Positions 46,223-56,257 are shown, numbered from the stretch's first letter. The stretch is DNA of 64,000 nucleotides from Desulfovibrio inopinatus DSM 10711 (GCF_000429305.1 NZ_AUBP01000002.1:372001-436000); one strand, 5' to 3'. Made by a program: numbers and translations. The notes: generated from the letters alone by a model not told the origin.

Positions 46223-48891
46223 TCAATGTCGACATGAAGTCCCTTTTGATGAAGCTCAATGGGTTTTGCGCCACCAGCCTGCAAAACGCGGCCGGACTGT
46301 GCGTATCGCGCACCAACTATGAAGTGATGGTCGAGCATTTTTTTCTGAAATGTCTCGAAACGCCGGGCAGCGATATGCCGCTTATCCTTAAACGATTCGA
46401 AATCGATCCGGGACGGCTCATGCAGGCATTGACCGCCTCATTGGAAGACATCAAGACCGGGAATGCGGGGAAACCTACATTTTCTCCGTTATTGATCGAA
46501 CTTTTCGAATCGGCTTGGCTTGTCAACTCCATTGATTTGACGGAAGCCAAAATCCGTTCGGGTGGCGTACTCATGGCATTCCTGTCCAAGCCGACCTTTT
46601 TCAGTTCCGGGCTTTGGGTCGATATCATCAAAGCGGTCAATCTCCAGACGTTGAAAGACGAATTTTTCACCATCGTGAAAACATCGCAGGAAAAAGCCGT
46701 TCACGCGACCGCCGCACCTGGAGAAGGCGAGACGCCTTCGGGAGAAGATACGTTTATTGGTCGCTATTGCCAGGATTTTACAGCCAAAGCGCGTGAAGGC
46801 AACATTGATCCCGTGTTTGGCCGTGACCACGAGATTCGACAAATTGTCGATGTGTTGGGACGACGCCGGAAGAACAATCCTATTCTGGTCGGTGAACCCG
46901 GTGTTGGGAAAACCGCCGTTATCGAAGGCTTGGCATTACGCATTACGCAAAACGATGTGCCAGAAATGCTGAGTGGCGTGACGTTGCTCGGTCTCGATAT
47001 GGGGGCACTTGAGGCCGGTGCCGGGATGAAGGGAGAGTTTGAAAATCGGCTCAAGGGAGTACTTAATGAGATCAAAGCTTCAGAAAAGCCGATTGTTCTC
47101 TTCATTGACGAAGCCCATACACTTGTCGGTGCGGGGGGGGCTGCCGGTGGATCGGATGCTGCCAACTTGCTCAAGCCGGCGTTGGCACGTGGGGAGCTGA
47201 AGACCTGCGCGGCCACGACCTGGAGTGAATACAAAAAATATTTCGAGAAGGATCCGGCGTTGGCTCGTCGTTTTCAACTCATCAAGCTGGCTGAACCTGA
47301 TGTCAAAACGGCCACGATCATCTTGCAGGGCTTGAAGGATATGTTCGAAAAAGCCCACGGCGTCGTCATGCGCAACGATGCCATAGAATCCGCGGCCATC
47401 TTTGCCGACAAGTACATTACGGGCCGGTTCTTGCCGGATAAAGCCATTGACCTGCTCGATACGGCCGGCGCTCGCGTCAAGATCAATCTGACGGACAAAC
47501 CGTCCAGCTTGGAAGACCTGGAACGATCCATTCAGGCTAAAGAACGCGTGAAAAAGACGTTGGAACGCGACCGTGACGACGGGGTTAAGATCGACGAAGA
47601 TGAACTGAGCGATGTGCTCGCCGCCATTGATGATTTGACGGCCAAGGCCGAAGCCTTACGAGCGCGCTGGCTGGCCGAAAAGGACGCCGTCAAGGCGTTG
47701 CTTGATATCCGTACTCAGATTCATGGATTGACTGAAGATACCGCCGACCAGAAAGCCGATCTGGAAAAACAACTTGCCGAAGCTGAAAGTGCGCTGGCGG
47801 AAACACGAAAAGACGGACAGCTCATTCAGATTGAAGTGAATCCCGATGTCATCGGGCAGATTGTTTCCGACTGGACAGGCATCCCGCTCGGTAAAGTCCA
47901 ACGTGACGAGTCCAAAACCATTCTCAACCTGGAAGAGCGTCTGAAAACGCGCATCAAAGGTCAGGATCAGGCCTTAGCCGTCGTGACCAAGGTCATTCAA
48001 TCGGCAAAATCGGGTATCAAGAATCCCAATCAACCGCTTGGCGTTTTTCTCCTTGTCGGTCCTTCCGGGGTCGGGAAGACCGAAACGGGCTTGTCATTGG
48101 CTGATCTGTTGTTCGGTGGAGAAAAGAATATCGTCACCATCAACATGAGCGAATTCAAGGAATCGCACACCGTGTCCCGCCTCATCGGGTCGCCTCCGGG
48201 ATATGTCGGATATGGCGAAGGTGGTATGCTGACGGAAGCGGTTCGGCAGCAACCATATTCGGTGGTTTTGCTCGACGAAGTGGAAAAAGCCCACTTGTCG
48301 GTCATGGAATTGTTCTACCAGGTCTTTGACAAGGGCATGCTGGCCGATGGGGAAGGCAAGGATATCAACTTCAAGAATACGGTCATTATTCTTACGTCAA
48401 ACCTTGGATCGGATGTCATTCAGGAGATGACCAAAGACGGCGAAATGCCCATGGATGCCCTGATGGGGGCTCTGCGGCCCATCTTGTCGCAGCATTTCAA
48501 ACCGGCGCTGTTGGCGCGTATGACGATTGCGCCGTATTATGATCTCAATCCCGACGCCATGAAAGGCATTACCGTGCTCAAGCTGAATAAGCTCAAGCAA
48601 ACGCTTCTGGAAAACAACAAGATGACGTTGACCTGGGGCGATGCTGTTGTGGATCAAATCACGGCTCGATGCACGGAGACCGAAACCGGTGCCCGCAATA
48701 TTGAGTATATCCTCAATGGCAATGTGTTGCCCAAGCTGTCGCAGACCATTCTTGAGCATCTCAGCGAAGGGCAGATGCCGGCTAAAGCCCATATTGATGT
48801 GTCCGACGATGGCTCTTTTATCTTCAGCTTTGATGACACACCGTCTGCGGCTGTCCAGCCTGCCGCTGATGACACTGCCGACGCAAGCTGA
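46219..48891 (+). CDS. clpV: Type VI secretion ATPase ClpV (TssH)
   Basis: 890 residues, an AAA+ disaggregase of the ClpB family. The N-terminal domain (about 1-160, SLLMKLNGFCATSLQNA) binds contracted sheath. Two ATPase modules follow: Walker A GEPGVGKT with LFIDEAHTL, and Walker A GPSGVGKTE with VVLLDEVEKAH, separated by a middle coiled coil (about 420-520). ClpV recycles contracted TssBC sheaths. It overlaps tssG by ATGA and is the last gene of the operon before a strong terminator. Confidence 0.98.
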   Translation: MINVDMKSLLMKLNGFCATSLQNAAGLCVSRTNYEVMVEHFFLKCLETPGSDMPLILKRFEIDPGRLMQALTASLEDIKTGNAGKPTFSPLLIELFESAWLVNSIDLTEAKIRSGGVLMAFLSKPTFFSSGLWVDIIKAVNLQTLKDEFFTIVKTSQEKAVHATAAPGEGETPSGEDTFIGRYCQDFTAKAREGNIDPVFGRDHEIRQIVDVLGRRRKNNPILVGEPGVGKTAVIEGLALRITQNDVPEMLSGVTLLGLDMGALEAGAGMKGEFENRLKGVLNEIKASEKPIVLFIDEAHTLVGAGGAAGGSDAANLLKPALARGELKTCAATTWSEYKKYFEKDPALARRFQLIKLAEPDVKTATIILQGLKDMFEKAHGVVMRNDAIESAAIFADKYITGRFLPDKAIDLLDTAGARVKINLTDKPSSLEDLERSIQAKERVKKTLERDRDDGVKIDEDELSDVLAAIDDLTAKAEALRARWLAEKDAVKALLDIRTQIHGLTEDTADQKADLEKQLAEAESALAETRKDGQLIQIEVNPDVIGQIVSDWTGIPLGKVQRDESKTILNLEERLKTRIKGQDQALAVVTKVIQSAKSGIKNPNQPLGVFLLVGPSGVGKTETGLSLADLLFGGEKNIVTINMSEFKESHTVSRLIGSPPGYVGYGEGGMLTEAVRQQPYSVVLLDEVEKAHLSVMELFYQVFDKGMLADGEGKDINFKNTVIILTSNLGSDVIQEMTKDGEMPMDALMGALRPILSQHFKPALLARMTIAPYYDLNPDAMKGITVLKLNKLKQTLLENNKMTLTWGDAVVDQITARCTETETGARNIEYILNGNVLPKLSQTILEHLSEGQMPAKAHIDVSDDGSFIFSFDDTPSAAVQPAADDTADAS

Positions 48892-48960
48892 TCCAGCTGC
48901 ATGAACGAACTCGCCAAAGCATGACCGCACGGAAGGCGAGCGTTTCGGAAGACAAATGAA

Positions 48961-48997
48961 AACCGCGGTCCGGGGGATGTGCCTCCGGACCGCGGTT
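48961..48997 (+). terminator. Terminator of the type VI operon
   Basis: AACCGCGGTCCGG (48961-48973) pairs with CCGGACCGCGGTT (48985-48997) and is followed by TATTG. A 13-bp perfect, GC-rich stem between the convergent clpV and treY genes. Confidence 0.8.
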
Positions 48998-49071
48998 TAT
49001 TGCCAGAAGCATCTTGTTATAAAAGACGAGCGTCATCACATCCACTGCATGTTTTTTCGTATCTTCATAAG

Positions 49072-51864
49072 CTATGCAACAAACAGAAATAATGCGACGG
49101 GAAAATGTTGTAATGCGGAATCGAGATGAAGACGGTCTTCCACGGTGATACTCTCTCCCGTGATGACATCTTCATATTCTCCATGAGGAAGATTTTCGGT
49201 GATGGCGTCCGTATCTTTGAAGACATCGCCCAACGATAAACCTTCAGTTTTGAGCAGACCGGCAGCGAGTCGGGGTACAAGGACAATGGCTGTCATGGTC
49301 TCGATTTGCCGCACGAATCCAAATGCATGCACGCTGTGGCGACCTTCAAAGAGAAGAGGCGTATAATTTCCCTCAAGAAAAAGTTCAGGATGGGCTTTTC
49401 GACACATCAATGTGCGCCAAATCGTAAAGAGTTTGATGCGTCCATCCTCGTAGTGGGAGAGAAGCGATTCGCATAGATCGAGAGGCTTACTGGAAAATTC
49501 TTTTTTGAGACCGGACAGCATTTTTCGGCGAAGTGTGAAGTCGACCGGTTGCCGATTATCAGGATCCACCAACGACAAATCCCAGAGTTCACTTCCTTGA
49601 TAAAAGTCAGGAACACCCGGTAGAGACACTTTTAAGACCGTTTGGGCAAGGGAATAGAGCGCTCCAAGTTGGGCTGTTTTGTGGTGAAGCGGGGTGAACA
49701 CCTTGTTGAAATTACTCTTTTCATCCTCTCCGAGAATTTTGCTGGCGAACGTGGTGTAGGCGTTTTCATACTCTTCGTCCGGGTTAATCCAGCCCGAATG
49801 CAATTTGGCTTCGCGTACGGCTTTGGTGAGATAGGCCGCGATGCGTGCAGTATAGTGTTCGTCGCGTGTTTCCGGCCAACTTCCGAGGAGTGTCTGATAG
49901 AGGAAGTACTCATCGTTTTTGTCCGGCATGAGTTCGTCGGCATGTTGTGGACGTTTTCGGGCATTAGCGCGGCTAAATTTGTGCAGCGACTCGGACCACT
50001 CATCAGCAAGTTCAGATAACGCGCACAAGCGCATGCGCGTATCTTCCCCGCGCTTGGTGTCGTGAGTTGCGGTGGCGTTCATGGATAAGGGCCAGACCTT
50101 GCGTCGTTGCTCAATGATTTCGTGGAAATTTTCCGGACGAATACCGAATTGTGTTGGTTCGCATCCGACTTCATTCAGGCAAACAAGCCGATTATAGATA
50201 TAAAATGCTGTATCTTCCATGCCCTTGGCCATGAGTGGTCCCGTGACTTGTTGGAAGCGCATGGCGAATTGAATCCATTGTCGCTTGTCGTCCTCGGACA
50301 TGCGGTCATCGAATTCAAGAAGGAGGAATCGTTCGAGAAAGTCGAATTCAAAACGTAAATCGGGATTGCGTCGACGGGCGAGACGAATGGCTGATCGAAT
50401 ATAGTTGAGATCGGCCGGGCGAGCTGCATCATTGCTGATGTACGTTCGATAGACGGGAAATTGGACGAGCAGTTCGGATATGGCTTGGCGGAGAGCACTT
50501 TGCGTTATGTCGAATGCGTGGCGGTCTCGACTGGACACGCTGTTGACAAGGCGAGTGAGGTTATCCACATCGCCGGCCATGTGGCGTCGCAGAATTCCAC
50601 TTTTGGTGCGTTGAGCAATACTTGCCAGGCTACGTTTTTTCTCGATGAACTCTGCATAGATGGAGTCAAACGTTGCTTCATTGTCCCGATCGACGAAAAG
50701 GTTTTGACAGAGGCTCAAGGTGTCGTAACCGGTTGTGCCTTGAATGGGCCAGAATCCGGGGAGTGGCTCCTGCCCGATAAGAATTTTCTCTACGACGATA
50801 TAGGCATTGGGGGCTTCTTCGCGCAATTTTTTCAGGTAGGCCGTTGGATCATACAGCCCGTCGATATGGTCGATTCGTAACCCGGAAAAACGTCCCGCAT
50901 GGACTTCTTCGAGAATAAACTTGTGGGTATGTTGAAACACCTCATCGTATTCGACACGCAAGGAAATGAGTTCATTAATGCTGAAAAAACGTCGGTAATT
51001 GATCTCTTCGCCCGCTACTTTCCAAAACGAGAGACGGAAGTATTGTTTGCCAAGCAGGGCATCGAGCCTGTCAAATCGCTCCGGTCCATCCTGCCCGGTG
51101 TCACCGTTGATATATTTGAGGTTGGCGTCAATGAATGCGGAAATCGCCTTGCTGCCTTTCTTGAGCTCATGAAGCATGCGCTTGATGAACGAGATTTGAT
51201 CGTAGCGTTCGAGTCCTTCAGACCGGGGGGCCAGATTCTTGATGTTGTAGAGTACGCCGAGCAGCTTGATGTAATCGGGATTTTCTCGCCCGAGCTTGGA
51301 GCGCAATTGTTTGAGCCCCAAGGTGAGAATGTCATCATAGCTGTCGATACGCAGTGGAAAACGGAGTTCATAATAGCGGACATGAAATCCGTTTTCATCG
51401 AATCCAATGGTAATTTCGCCATTCTCCAGCGTTTTTCCGTAAAATGCGCCGAGAAACGGAGCGATCATGCGGCCTTTGATGCTTTCAAAAGGGTGATCCC
51501 AGTCGATATCGAAGAATTCAAAAAACCGTGAAGCTTCTCCGTTTTCAAGGACATCGACGAGCATACGGTTTTCGCCGGATACGGCCATATGGTTGGGCAC
51601 AATATCTTGAACCCAGCCCATGCCATATTCTTTGAGGCTGGTCATCATGCCGTTGTAGGCGGCTTGGTCTCCCAATTCTGGATTGAGTATTTGGTGGTCG
51701 CAGACATCATAGCCATGTCTGGAGCCGGGCCGGGCCTTGAAAATGGGAGAAGCATAGATATGAGTGATGCCGAGTTCATGCAGATAGGGAACGAGCGCTT
51801 TCACTTCGGAAAAGCCAAATTGTGCATGCAGTTGCAGGCGATAGGTCGCGTCGGGAGTATTCAT
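49072..51864 (-). CDS. treY: Maltooligosyltrehalose synthase
   Basis: 930 residues, GH13 family. It converts the reducing end of maltodextrins to a trehalosyl unit. Motifs: ATYRLQLHAQFGF at the N-terminus, YASPIFKARPGSRHGYDVCD, IVPNHMAV, the nucleophile region FSGLRIDHIDGLYDP and the ending LPHGEYEDVITGES. The start overlaps the stop of the GH57 gene by ATGA on the minus strand, so the two form an operon. No treZ hydrolase is adjacent, although TreY normally works with it. Confidence 0.96.
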   Translation of the reverse strand: MNTPDATYRLQLHAQFGFSEVKALVPYLHELGITHIYASPIFKARPGSRHGYDVCDHQILNPELGDQAAYNGMMTSLKEYGMGWVQDIVPNHMAVSGENRMLVDVLENGEASRFFEFFDIDWDHPFESIKGRMIAPFLGAFYGKTLENGEITIGFDENGFHVRYYELRFPLRIDSYDDILTLGLKQLRSKLGRENPDYIKLLGVLYNIKNLAPRSEGLERYDQISFIKRMLHELKKGSKAISAFIDANLKYINGDTGQDGPERFDRLDALLGKQYFRLSFWKVAGEEINYRRFFSINELISLRVEYDEVFQHTHKFILEEVHAGRFSGLRIDHIDGLYDPTAYLKKLREEAPNAYIVVEKILIGQEPLPGFWPIQGTTGYDTLSLCQNLFVDRDNEATFDSIYAEFIEKKRSLASIAQRTKSGILRRHMAGDVDNLTRLVNSVSSRDRHAFDITQSALRQAISELLVQFPVYRTYISNDAARPADLNYIRSAIRLARRRNPDLRFEFDFLERFLLLEFDDRMSEDDKRQWIQFAMRFQQVTGPLMAKGMEDTAFYIYNRLVCLNEVGCEPTQFGIRPENFHEIIEQRRKVWPLSMNATATHDTKRGEDTRMRLCALSELADEWSESLHKFSRANARKRPQHADELMPDKNDEYFLYQTLLGSWPETRDEHYTARIAAYLTKAVREAKLHSGWINPDEEYENAYTTFASKILGEDEKSNFNKVFTPLHHKTAQLGALYSLAQTVLKVSLPGVPDFYQGSELWDLSLVDPDNRQPVDFTLRRKMLSGLKKEFSSKPLDLCESLLSHYEDGRIKLFTIWRTLMCRKAHPELFLEGNYTPLLFEGRHSVHAFGFVRQIETMTAIVLVPRLAAGLLKTEGLSLGDVFKDTDAITENLPHGEYEDVITGESITVEDRLHLDSALQHFPVALFLFVA

Positions 51865-54284
51865 GGGAGTTTTACCTTGAGGTGTCGGCTGAGAATCGTG
51901 AAGGCCTCAACCCATTGTCGGGCATCGGCATCACCAGTTGCGGCTCGTTGTACCATGTTTTCGTAGAGCTTTACACGGAGGCCGAACAGCGTGTTCTGTG
52001 CTTTCCAGACAAGCAATCCGAGATGCAGCGGTTCAAGCAAATCAAGGCATGTGGCCAAGGTTTGCATTTTGGCGATATTTTTGGGTGTAGTGGCCAGTTC
52101 GGCCATGGCATTGTTGACCCAACCCGCTACGGCAAAACACACTGTTTCATCATGTATATCCACGTTGCGTTTCCGTGCTTCTTCCATGAGTTGACGAAGA
52201 TCTTCCGGATCTATGTGCGATTGCGAGAAGAGGCGTTTCGCGTCGGTGCGGATGACGAAGGTTGTCGCCTGCGTAAAGTGCGATGGTGGAGGAATATCGA
52301 GCCAGTCGAGAAAATTGAGAATACTGTAGTTACTCTCATAGGTTTGGCGGAATGCGTTTTCTGCCAATTTATATTGTGGCGTCAGAATTTTATTGACTAC
52401 ACTGCGCTGTTCGTCGCGGAAGAGGTGCCAGATGGAATAGGTCGCTCGTCCGAAGTGGTTGTCCAAGGCGCGTATGGTTTCGGTAAGGTTGCCTCGGTTG
52501 AACGAGTCGGCTAGTTCTCGTTCCATCTTGCGCAGGTTGCCAACATCGTGAAAAAATTGGATGCCGCAAATAATGTTGTGGTCTCCGGGATGGAGCACTG
52601 CGTACTGAATTTCAATATATTCTGTCGTAATCTGCGAGGCCATGCCTGCTTTGCCGGTGAGCAAACTGGATCGGCCGGCTGTGTGGCGGTTCGAGAAATC
52701 GCTGATGACCTTGTAGCGGCTGATATTGAATTCCTGTGGATAGCTTTCAAAGAGTGAAGATATCGCAAAGTGGGCCGCAACCCGGAGCATATCGACCTGC
52801 GAGGGTTTGGCGTAACGAGTATACGCTTCGTCTCCGGAGGAGAGAACATTGCTGGGCGCTTGGGCGAGTTTTTCCACGAAGGTTTCTTCCAGAAAACGTC
52901 CTCCGATTTCTTCAGCAAGCTGAATGGTTCTGACCGCGTATTGAAGGATTTGAACGGTTTCGATGCCGGAAATTTCATCGAAGAACCAGCCGCAACTGGT
53001 GAAGATGAGTTGGGCAAAACGCTGGAGTTCCATGAGTTTCAAGGCTGAAACCATATCCATGGGGGCAAGAACTCGGGATGCGTGCTTTTTGAAAAACGTG
53101 GATACGTTTGTATCGGATCGGTCCAGAATGACATCAATATAGGCGTCGCGGGCTGCCCATGGGTCAGTAAAATAGCGAGGGGCAAGCTTGTCGAACACGT
53201 CTGCGGCTTCACGGCTCAACCAGTCTATAGCCTCGCGCAAGGGTTTGCGCCATGCCTGATTCCATCCCGGATGCATGCCCGAATTGCATCCGCAATCCGA
53301 ACGCCACCGTTCCACGCCATGGACGCAGCTCCACGCCGAGTTGTCATATACTTCGACTTCGAATTGCGGTTCATAGAGGGAAAGGTACTCTCCATAATTC
53401 GTCAGCCTGACGCCTGTATCTGCTTCGATGAGCGATAACGCCCAGGCGAGTGCCATTTCACCGGCTTTGTGGTGATGACCGAATGTTTCGCCGTCCGTAG
53501 CGATATGGACCAGTTGCGGCCAGTCGCGCCCATTATCGGTAAACGCCTCCATGAGGCGGTCACGCAATGTTTGTCCGTTGTCGAGCAGGCTTCCAAAGGC
53601 GATATCCTGACTGATGGGGCCATCATAGAAAAAGAGCGTCAGACTGTTTCCGGAGGGGAGGTGACAGATATACGGTGTCGTGGGATCTATACGTGAGCCC
53701 GAGACATCGATCCAATCGTCGTGACCAAGTTGGCGAATACGTTTGGCTTGGTTTTGTGCGAGAATAGTATACGTGATACCGTGTTGGGTAAGCAGCTCGA
53801 ATGTTTCGGTATCGCATGCTGTCTCCGGTAACCAAATACCCTCAGGATCACGACCAAAACGCCGGGAGAAATCCGTCAATCCCCAGACAATTTGCGTGTG
53901 CTTATCGCGTGTAGTGGCCAACGGCATGATCATGTGGTTGTAAATTTGGGCTATAGCTGAACCATGGCCACCGAAGCGTTCTTGTGACAGTCGATCGGCT
54001 TCACGGATGGCATCATAGATGAGTGGCTGTTTGCGTTCCATCCAGGAGAGCAAGGTTGGGCCGAAGTTGAAGTTGATACGGGCATAGTTGTTAACGATGT
54101 CCATAATTCGGCCTTCATCGTCTTGGATACGAGCGCTAGCATTCGGGCCGTAGCATTCAGCCGTAATACGGTCGTTCCAGTCATGATAAGGATGGGCCGA
54201 ATCTTGGAGTTCAACTTCTTCGAGCCAGGGATTTTCTCGAGGAGGTTGATAAAAATGGCCATGGATGCAGATGTATCGCTTCAT
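51861..54284 (-). CDS. Glycoside hydrolase family 57 protein (DUF3536 type)
   Basis: 807 residues. The N-terminal GH57 fold begins MKRYICIHGHFYQPPRE and contains the catalytic-nucleophile motif GIWLPETACD (Glu154). The C-terminal 400 residues correspond to the DUF3536 region typical of a GH57 subgroup in proteobacteria. GH57 enzymes act on alpha-glucans (amylase, branching, 4-alpha-glucanotransferase). With treY directly downstream, a role in glycogen or maltodextrin turnover is likely. The exact activity is not known. Ribosome site AGGA is 9 bases from the ATG. Confidence 0.9.
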   Translation of the reverse strand: MKRYICIHGHFYQPPRENPWLEEVELQDSAHPYHDWNDRITAECYGPNASARIQDDEGRIMDIVNNYARINFNFGPTLLSWMERKQPLIYDAIREADRLSQERFGGHGSAIAQIYNHMIMPLATTRDKHTQIVWGLTDFSRRFGRDPEGIWLPETACDTETFELLTQHGITYTILAQNQAKRIRQLGHDDWIDVSGSRIDPTTPYICHLPSGNSLTLFFYDGPISQDIAFGSLLDNGQTLRDRLMEAFTDNGRDWPQLVHIATDGETFGHHHKAGEMALAWALSLIEADTGVRLTNYGEYLSLYEPQFEVEVYDNSAWSCVHGVERWRSDCGCNSGMHPGWNQAWRKPLREAIDWLSREAADVFDKLAPRYFTDPWAARDAYIDVILDRSDTNVSTFFKKHASRVLAPMDMVSALKLMELQRFAQLIFTSCGWFFDEISGIETVQILQYAVRTIQLAEEIGGRFLEETFVEKLAQAPSNVLSSGDEAYTRYAKPSQVDMLRVAAHFAISSLFESYPQEFNISRYKVISDFSNRHTAGRSSLLTGKAGMASQITTEYIEIQYAVLHPGDHNIICGIQFFHDVGNLRKMERELADSFNRGNLTETIRALDNHFGRATYSIWHLFRDEQRSVVNKILTPQYKLAENAFRQTYESNYSILNFLDWLDIPPPSHFTQATTFVIRTDAKRLFSQSHIDPEDLRQLMEEARKRNVDIHDETVCFAVAGWVNNAMAELATTPKNIAKMQTLATCLDLLEPLHLGLLVWKAQNTLFGLRVKLYENMVQRAATGDADARQWVEAFTILSRHLKVKLP

Positions 54285-54431
54285 AGGAAAGAATCCTGTC
54301 GAGGCTGTGCTCGTGTTCGTCGAAAGAAGGCAAAGATTTTTCGATTACGATCAGGGTTTATCGTACATCGGGAGTGTTTCGCAAGGCGTGTTGAAAAAAG
54401 GCGGAAAAAAGAATGAAAATCGAGGAAGGAA

Positions 54432-54463
54432 AAGGCCAAGGAAGGATGTCCTTCCTTGGCCTT
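54432..54463 (-). terminator. Rho-independent terminator of the oxidoreductase pair
   Basis: A perfect 15-bp stem (54432-54446 with 54449-54463, AAGGCCAAGG arms) and a 2-base formal spacer; on the minus strand TTTTCCTTCC follows. It ends the two-gene operon 54482-55661. Confidence 0.85.
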
Positions 54464-54481
54464 GAAATTGTTATCCCATGT

Positions 54482-55090
54482 TCATGATGAAGAATGCCGA
54501 GCAGGAAAGTATTCACGAACCGTGGACTCAACTTCGTCGAGCCAGGCATGTCGTTGTTCAAGAGTGCTTGTAATGATTGTTTCGAACATGCGTCGGTGAA
54601 AGCAGTGAACCCCGCATAAATCGAAAATGCAATCCTTCCAAATACGTTCCAACGGGTCTCCGAAGACTGTTTGTTCCCGATTTTTGGCGGTATTTGACGT
54701 GTTGAAGACCAGCGCCGTCTGGGCGCGCAACAGACCTGTCGGGACTCCTTCCCCACTGTCACCTTCGAGGAATTCGTATGCAACCCCCGGCCGGACAATG
54801 CGGTCGACCCAACCGGTCAATATGGCTGGAGGCATTCCCCACCAGTTCGGATGTACAATGATGATGCCATCGGCAGAGGCAAGATCCTGACAGTGTGTTT
54901 CGATGTTGGAAGGAAGCGGGCTTGAGCGAGAAATTTCTGGACCGGGAAGAAGTGGGTCAAATCCTTGCTCATAGAGATCGTGACGAAGGACATTGTGCCC
55001 GAGCGCACCGAGTGTGGAATGCGCCCGTTCGAAAATGGCATGATTAAAGCTGCCGGGGGTGGGGTGAGCGACAATGAGAAGAATTGTCAT
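54482..55090 (-). CDS. NAD(P)H oxidoreductase, flavodoxin-like fold (KefF/NQO1 family)
   Basis: 202 residues from the chosen start at 55090. The N-terminus TILLIVAHPTPGSFNHAIFE is the FMN/FAD phosphate-binding loop, and HPNWWGMPPAILTGWVDRIV is the family signature for quinone reductases and KefF-like regulators. It likely reduces quinones or electrophiles with NAD(P)H. It lies 13 bases downstream of a DJ-1 family gene in one operon, suggesting a shared role in electrophile or oxidative stress defence (inference). Confidence 0.88.
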   Translation of the reverse strand: MTILLIVAHPTPGSFNHAIFERAHSTLGALGHNVLRHDLYEQGFDPLLPGPEISRSSPLPSNIETHCQDLASADGIIIVHPNWWGMPPAILTGWVDRIVRPGVAYEFLEGDSGEGVPTGLLRAQTALVFNTSNTAKNREQTVFGDPLERIWKDCIFDLCGVHCFHRRMFETIITSTLEQRHAWLDEVESTVREYFPARHSSS

Positions 55091-55103
55091 AGAAGAGAGT
55101 TCC

Positions 55104-55661
55104 TTATTGAACAACAAGCATGCCAGCGCTTACCTCGGCGGCTTTGGCTGGACCGAAGAGTCGAGTTGTCAGACGCAAGGCAAATTCTATTGCGGTTCCT
55201 GGACCGGCACTCGTCACGATGTGGCCGTCTTCAACAACAGTATCAGTCGAGCGACGGTCTTCCGGAATAGTATCGATGAATCCCGGGTACGCCGTGGCCA
55301 TTTTGCCCTCAAGTAAGCCTATTTCGTTCAGTACCACAGCCGGAGCGGCGCAAATAGCGCCGATCAATCCTTGATGTGCGTTCTGTGCGGCCAATATCTT
55401 CGTTAAAGCTTCGGAAGCACGCAAATTTGAGGCTCCGGGCATCCCTCCAGGAAGGGCAACGAGGTCGAACGTGCAGTTTTCGACCATGGACAAGGGTTCG
55501 TCAGCGATAACACGGACGCCGTGTGCACCGGTCACGGTTTTTTCTTCTGCCAGTGAGCATACGGTAAGGTCGGCTCCGGCGCGACGTAAAACATCTATCA
55601 TGGTCATGGCTTCAATTTCTTCAAAACCGTCGGCGAGTGGAATCAATACGGTCTTGGACAT
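55104..55661 (-). CDS. DJ-1/PfpI family protein (YajL/ThiJ-like)
   Basis: 185 residues. The nucleophilic cysteine is Cys104 in GAICAAPAVV, with the conserved acidic residue in DGFEEIEAM (about Glu15) and ALPGGMPGASNLR. This matches the DJ-1/YajL group, linked to glyoxalase/deglycase-like activity and redox stress. The ribosome site AAGGAGG precedes the ATG. It is the first gene of the operon with the flavin oxidoreductase. Confidence 0.94.
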   Translation of the reverse strand: MSKTVLIPLADGFEEIEAMTMIDVLRRAGADLTVCSLAEEKTVTGAHGVRVIADEPLSMVENCTFDLVALPGGMPGASNLRASEALTKILAAQNAHQGLIGAICAAPAVVLNEIGLLEGKMATAYPGFIDTIPEDRRSTDTVVEDGHIVTSAGPGTAIEFALRLTTRLFGPAKAAEVSAGMLVVQ

Positions 55662-55871
55662 GCTTTCCTCCTTAACAGGGTGACTGGAAACATGTGCATT
55701 TTATCGTATTTAAAATACGTTGCAAGGTGTGGTTGTGAAAGAAAGGCAGAGAAGGGTCAAGTTTTTTTCTTTTGTGCCGATGAAAGACAATGGAAAGGCA
55801 TCATTGCCTTCTTGCTTAGGCCGTTCTTGTGCGTTAAATAATAATATACACGTGAAAAAAAGAGGTGTGTC

Positions 55872-56174
55872 ATGAATGTTTCCGCGCTTGCTGGCGCCGG
55901 GACCATGCTTGGGTATATCGACAAGCAAACGCTCGGGGCTTCTGTTGTCAGTCAAACCCTGGATAACCTCAACAACTCATCCTCTTCTATGAGTTCCATG
56001 GCGACAACGCCTAGCGAATTCAACGCCTCCCTTGTTACACAAACCTTGGATACACTCAATTCTGGCTTCAATCCGGGCAGTTCCGACGCGATGAGCCAGA
56101 CATATGATTTGAGTAAAGACGTCTTGGGGGCGTACATGACGGGGAAGGGGGTCTTTGCAAATTCGAGTGTGTAA
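55872..56174 (+). CDS. Small Ser/Asn-rich protein with an internal repeat (YjfB-like at best)
   Basis: 100 residues. Starts MNVSALAGAGTMLGYIDKQT. Two near-identical segments, SVVSQTLDNLN and SLVTQTLDTLN, occur about 30 residues apart, between Ser/Met/Asn-rich linkers. A short N-terminal hydrophobic region is not a clear signal peptide. It weakly resembles YjfB-type putative motility proteins, but I do not claim membership. GAGGTG is upstream of the ATG and a strong terminator follows, so the gene is real. Confidence 0.7.
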   Translation: MNVSALAGAGTMLGYIDKQTLGASVVSQTLDNLNNSSSSMSSMATTPSEFNASLVTQTLDTLNSGFNPGSSDAMSQTYDLSKDVLGAYMTGKGVFANSSV

Positions 56175-56218
56175 TAACCTCATCAAGACCTTCGCGCGTT
56201 ACAAGACCGTGCATGAGC

Positions 56219-56257
56219 GCGGCAATCGGTGTTCAAAGCCGGTTGCCGCTTTTTTTT
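56219..56257 (+). terminator. Rho-independent terminator
   Basis: GCGGCAA (56219-56225) with TTGCCGC (56243-56249), the stem extended by CGG/CCG, followed by eight T. Ends the 100-residue protein gene. Confidence 0.92.
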
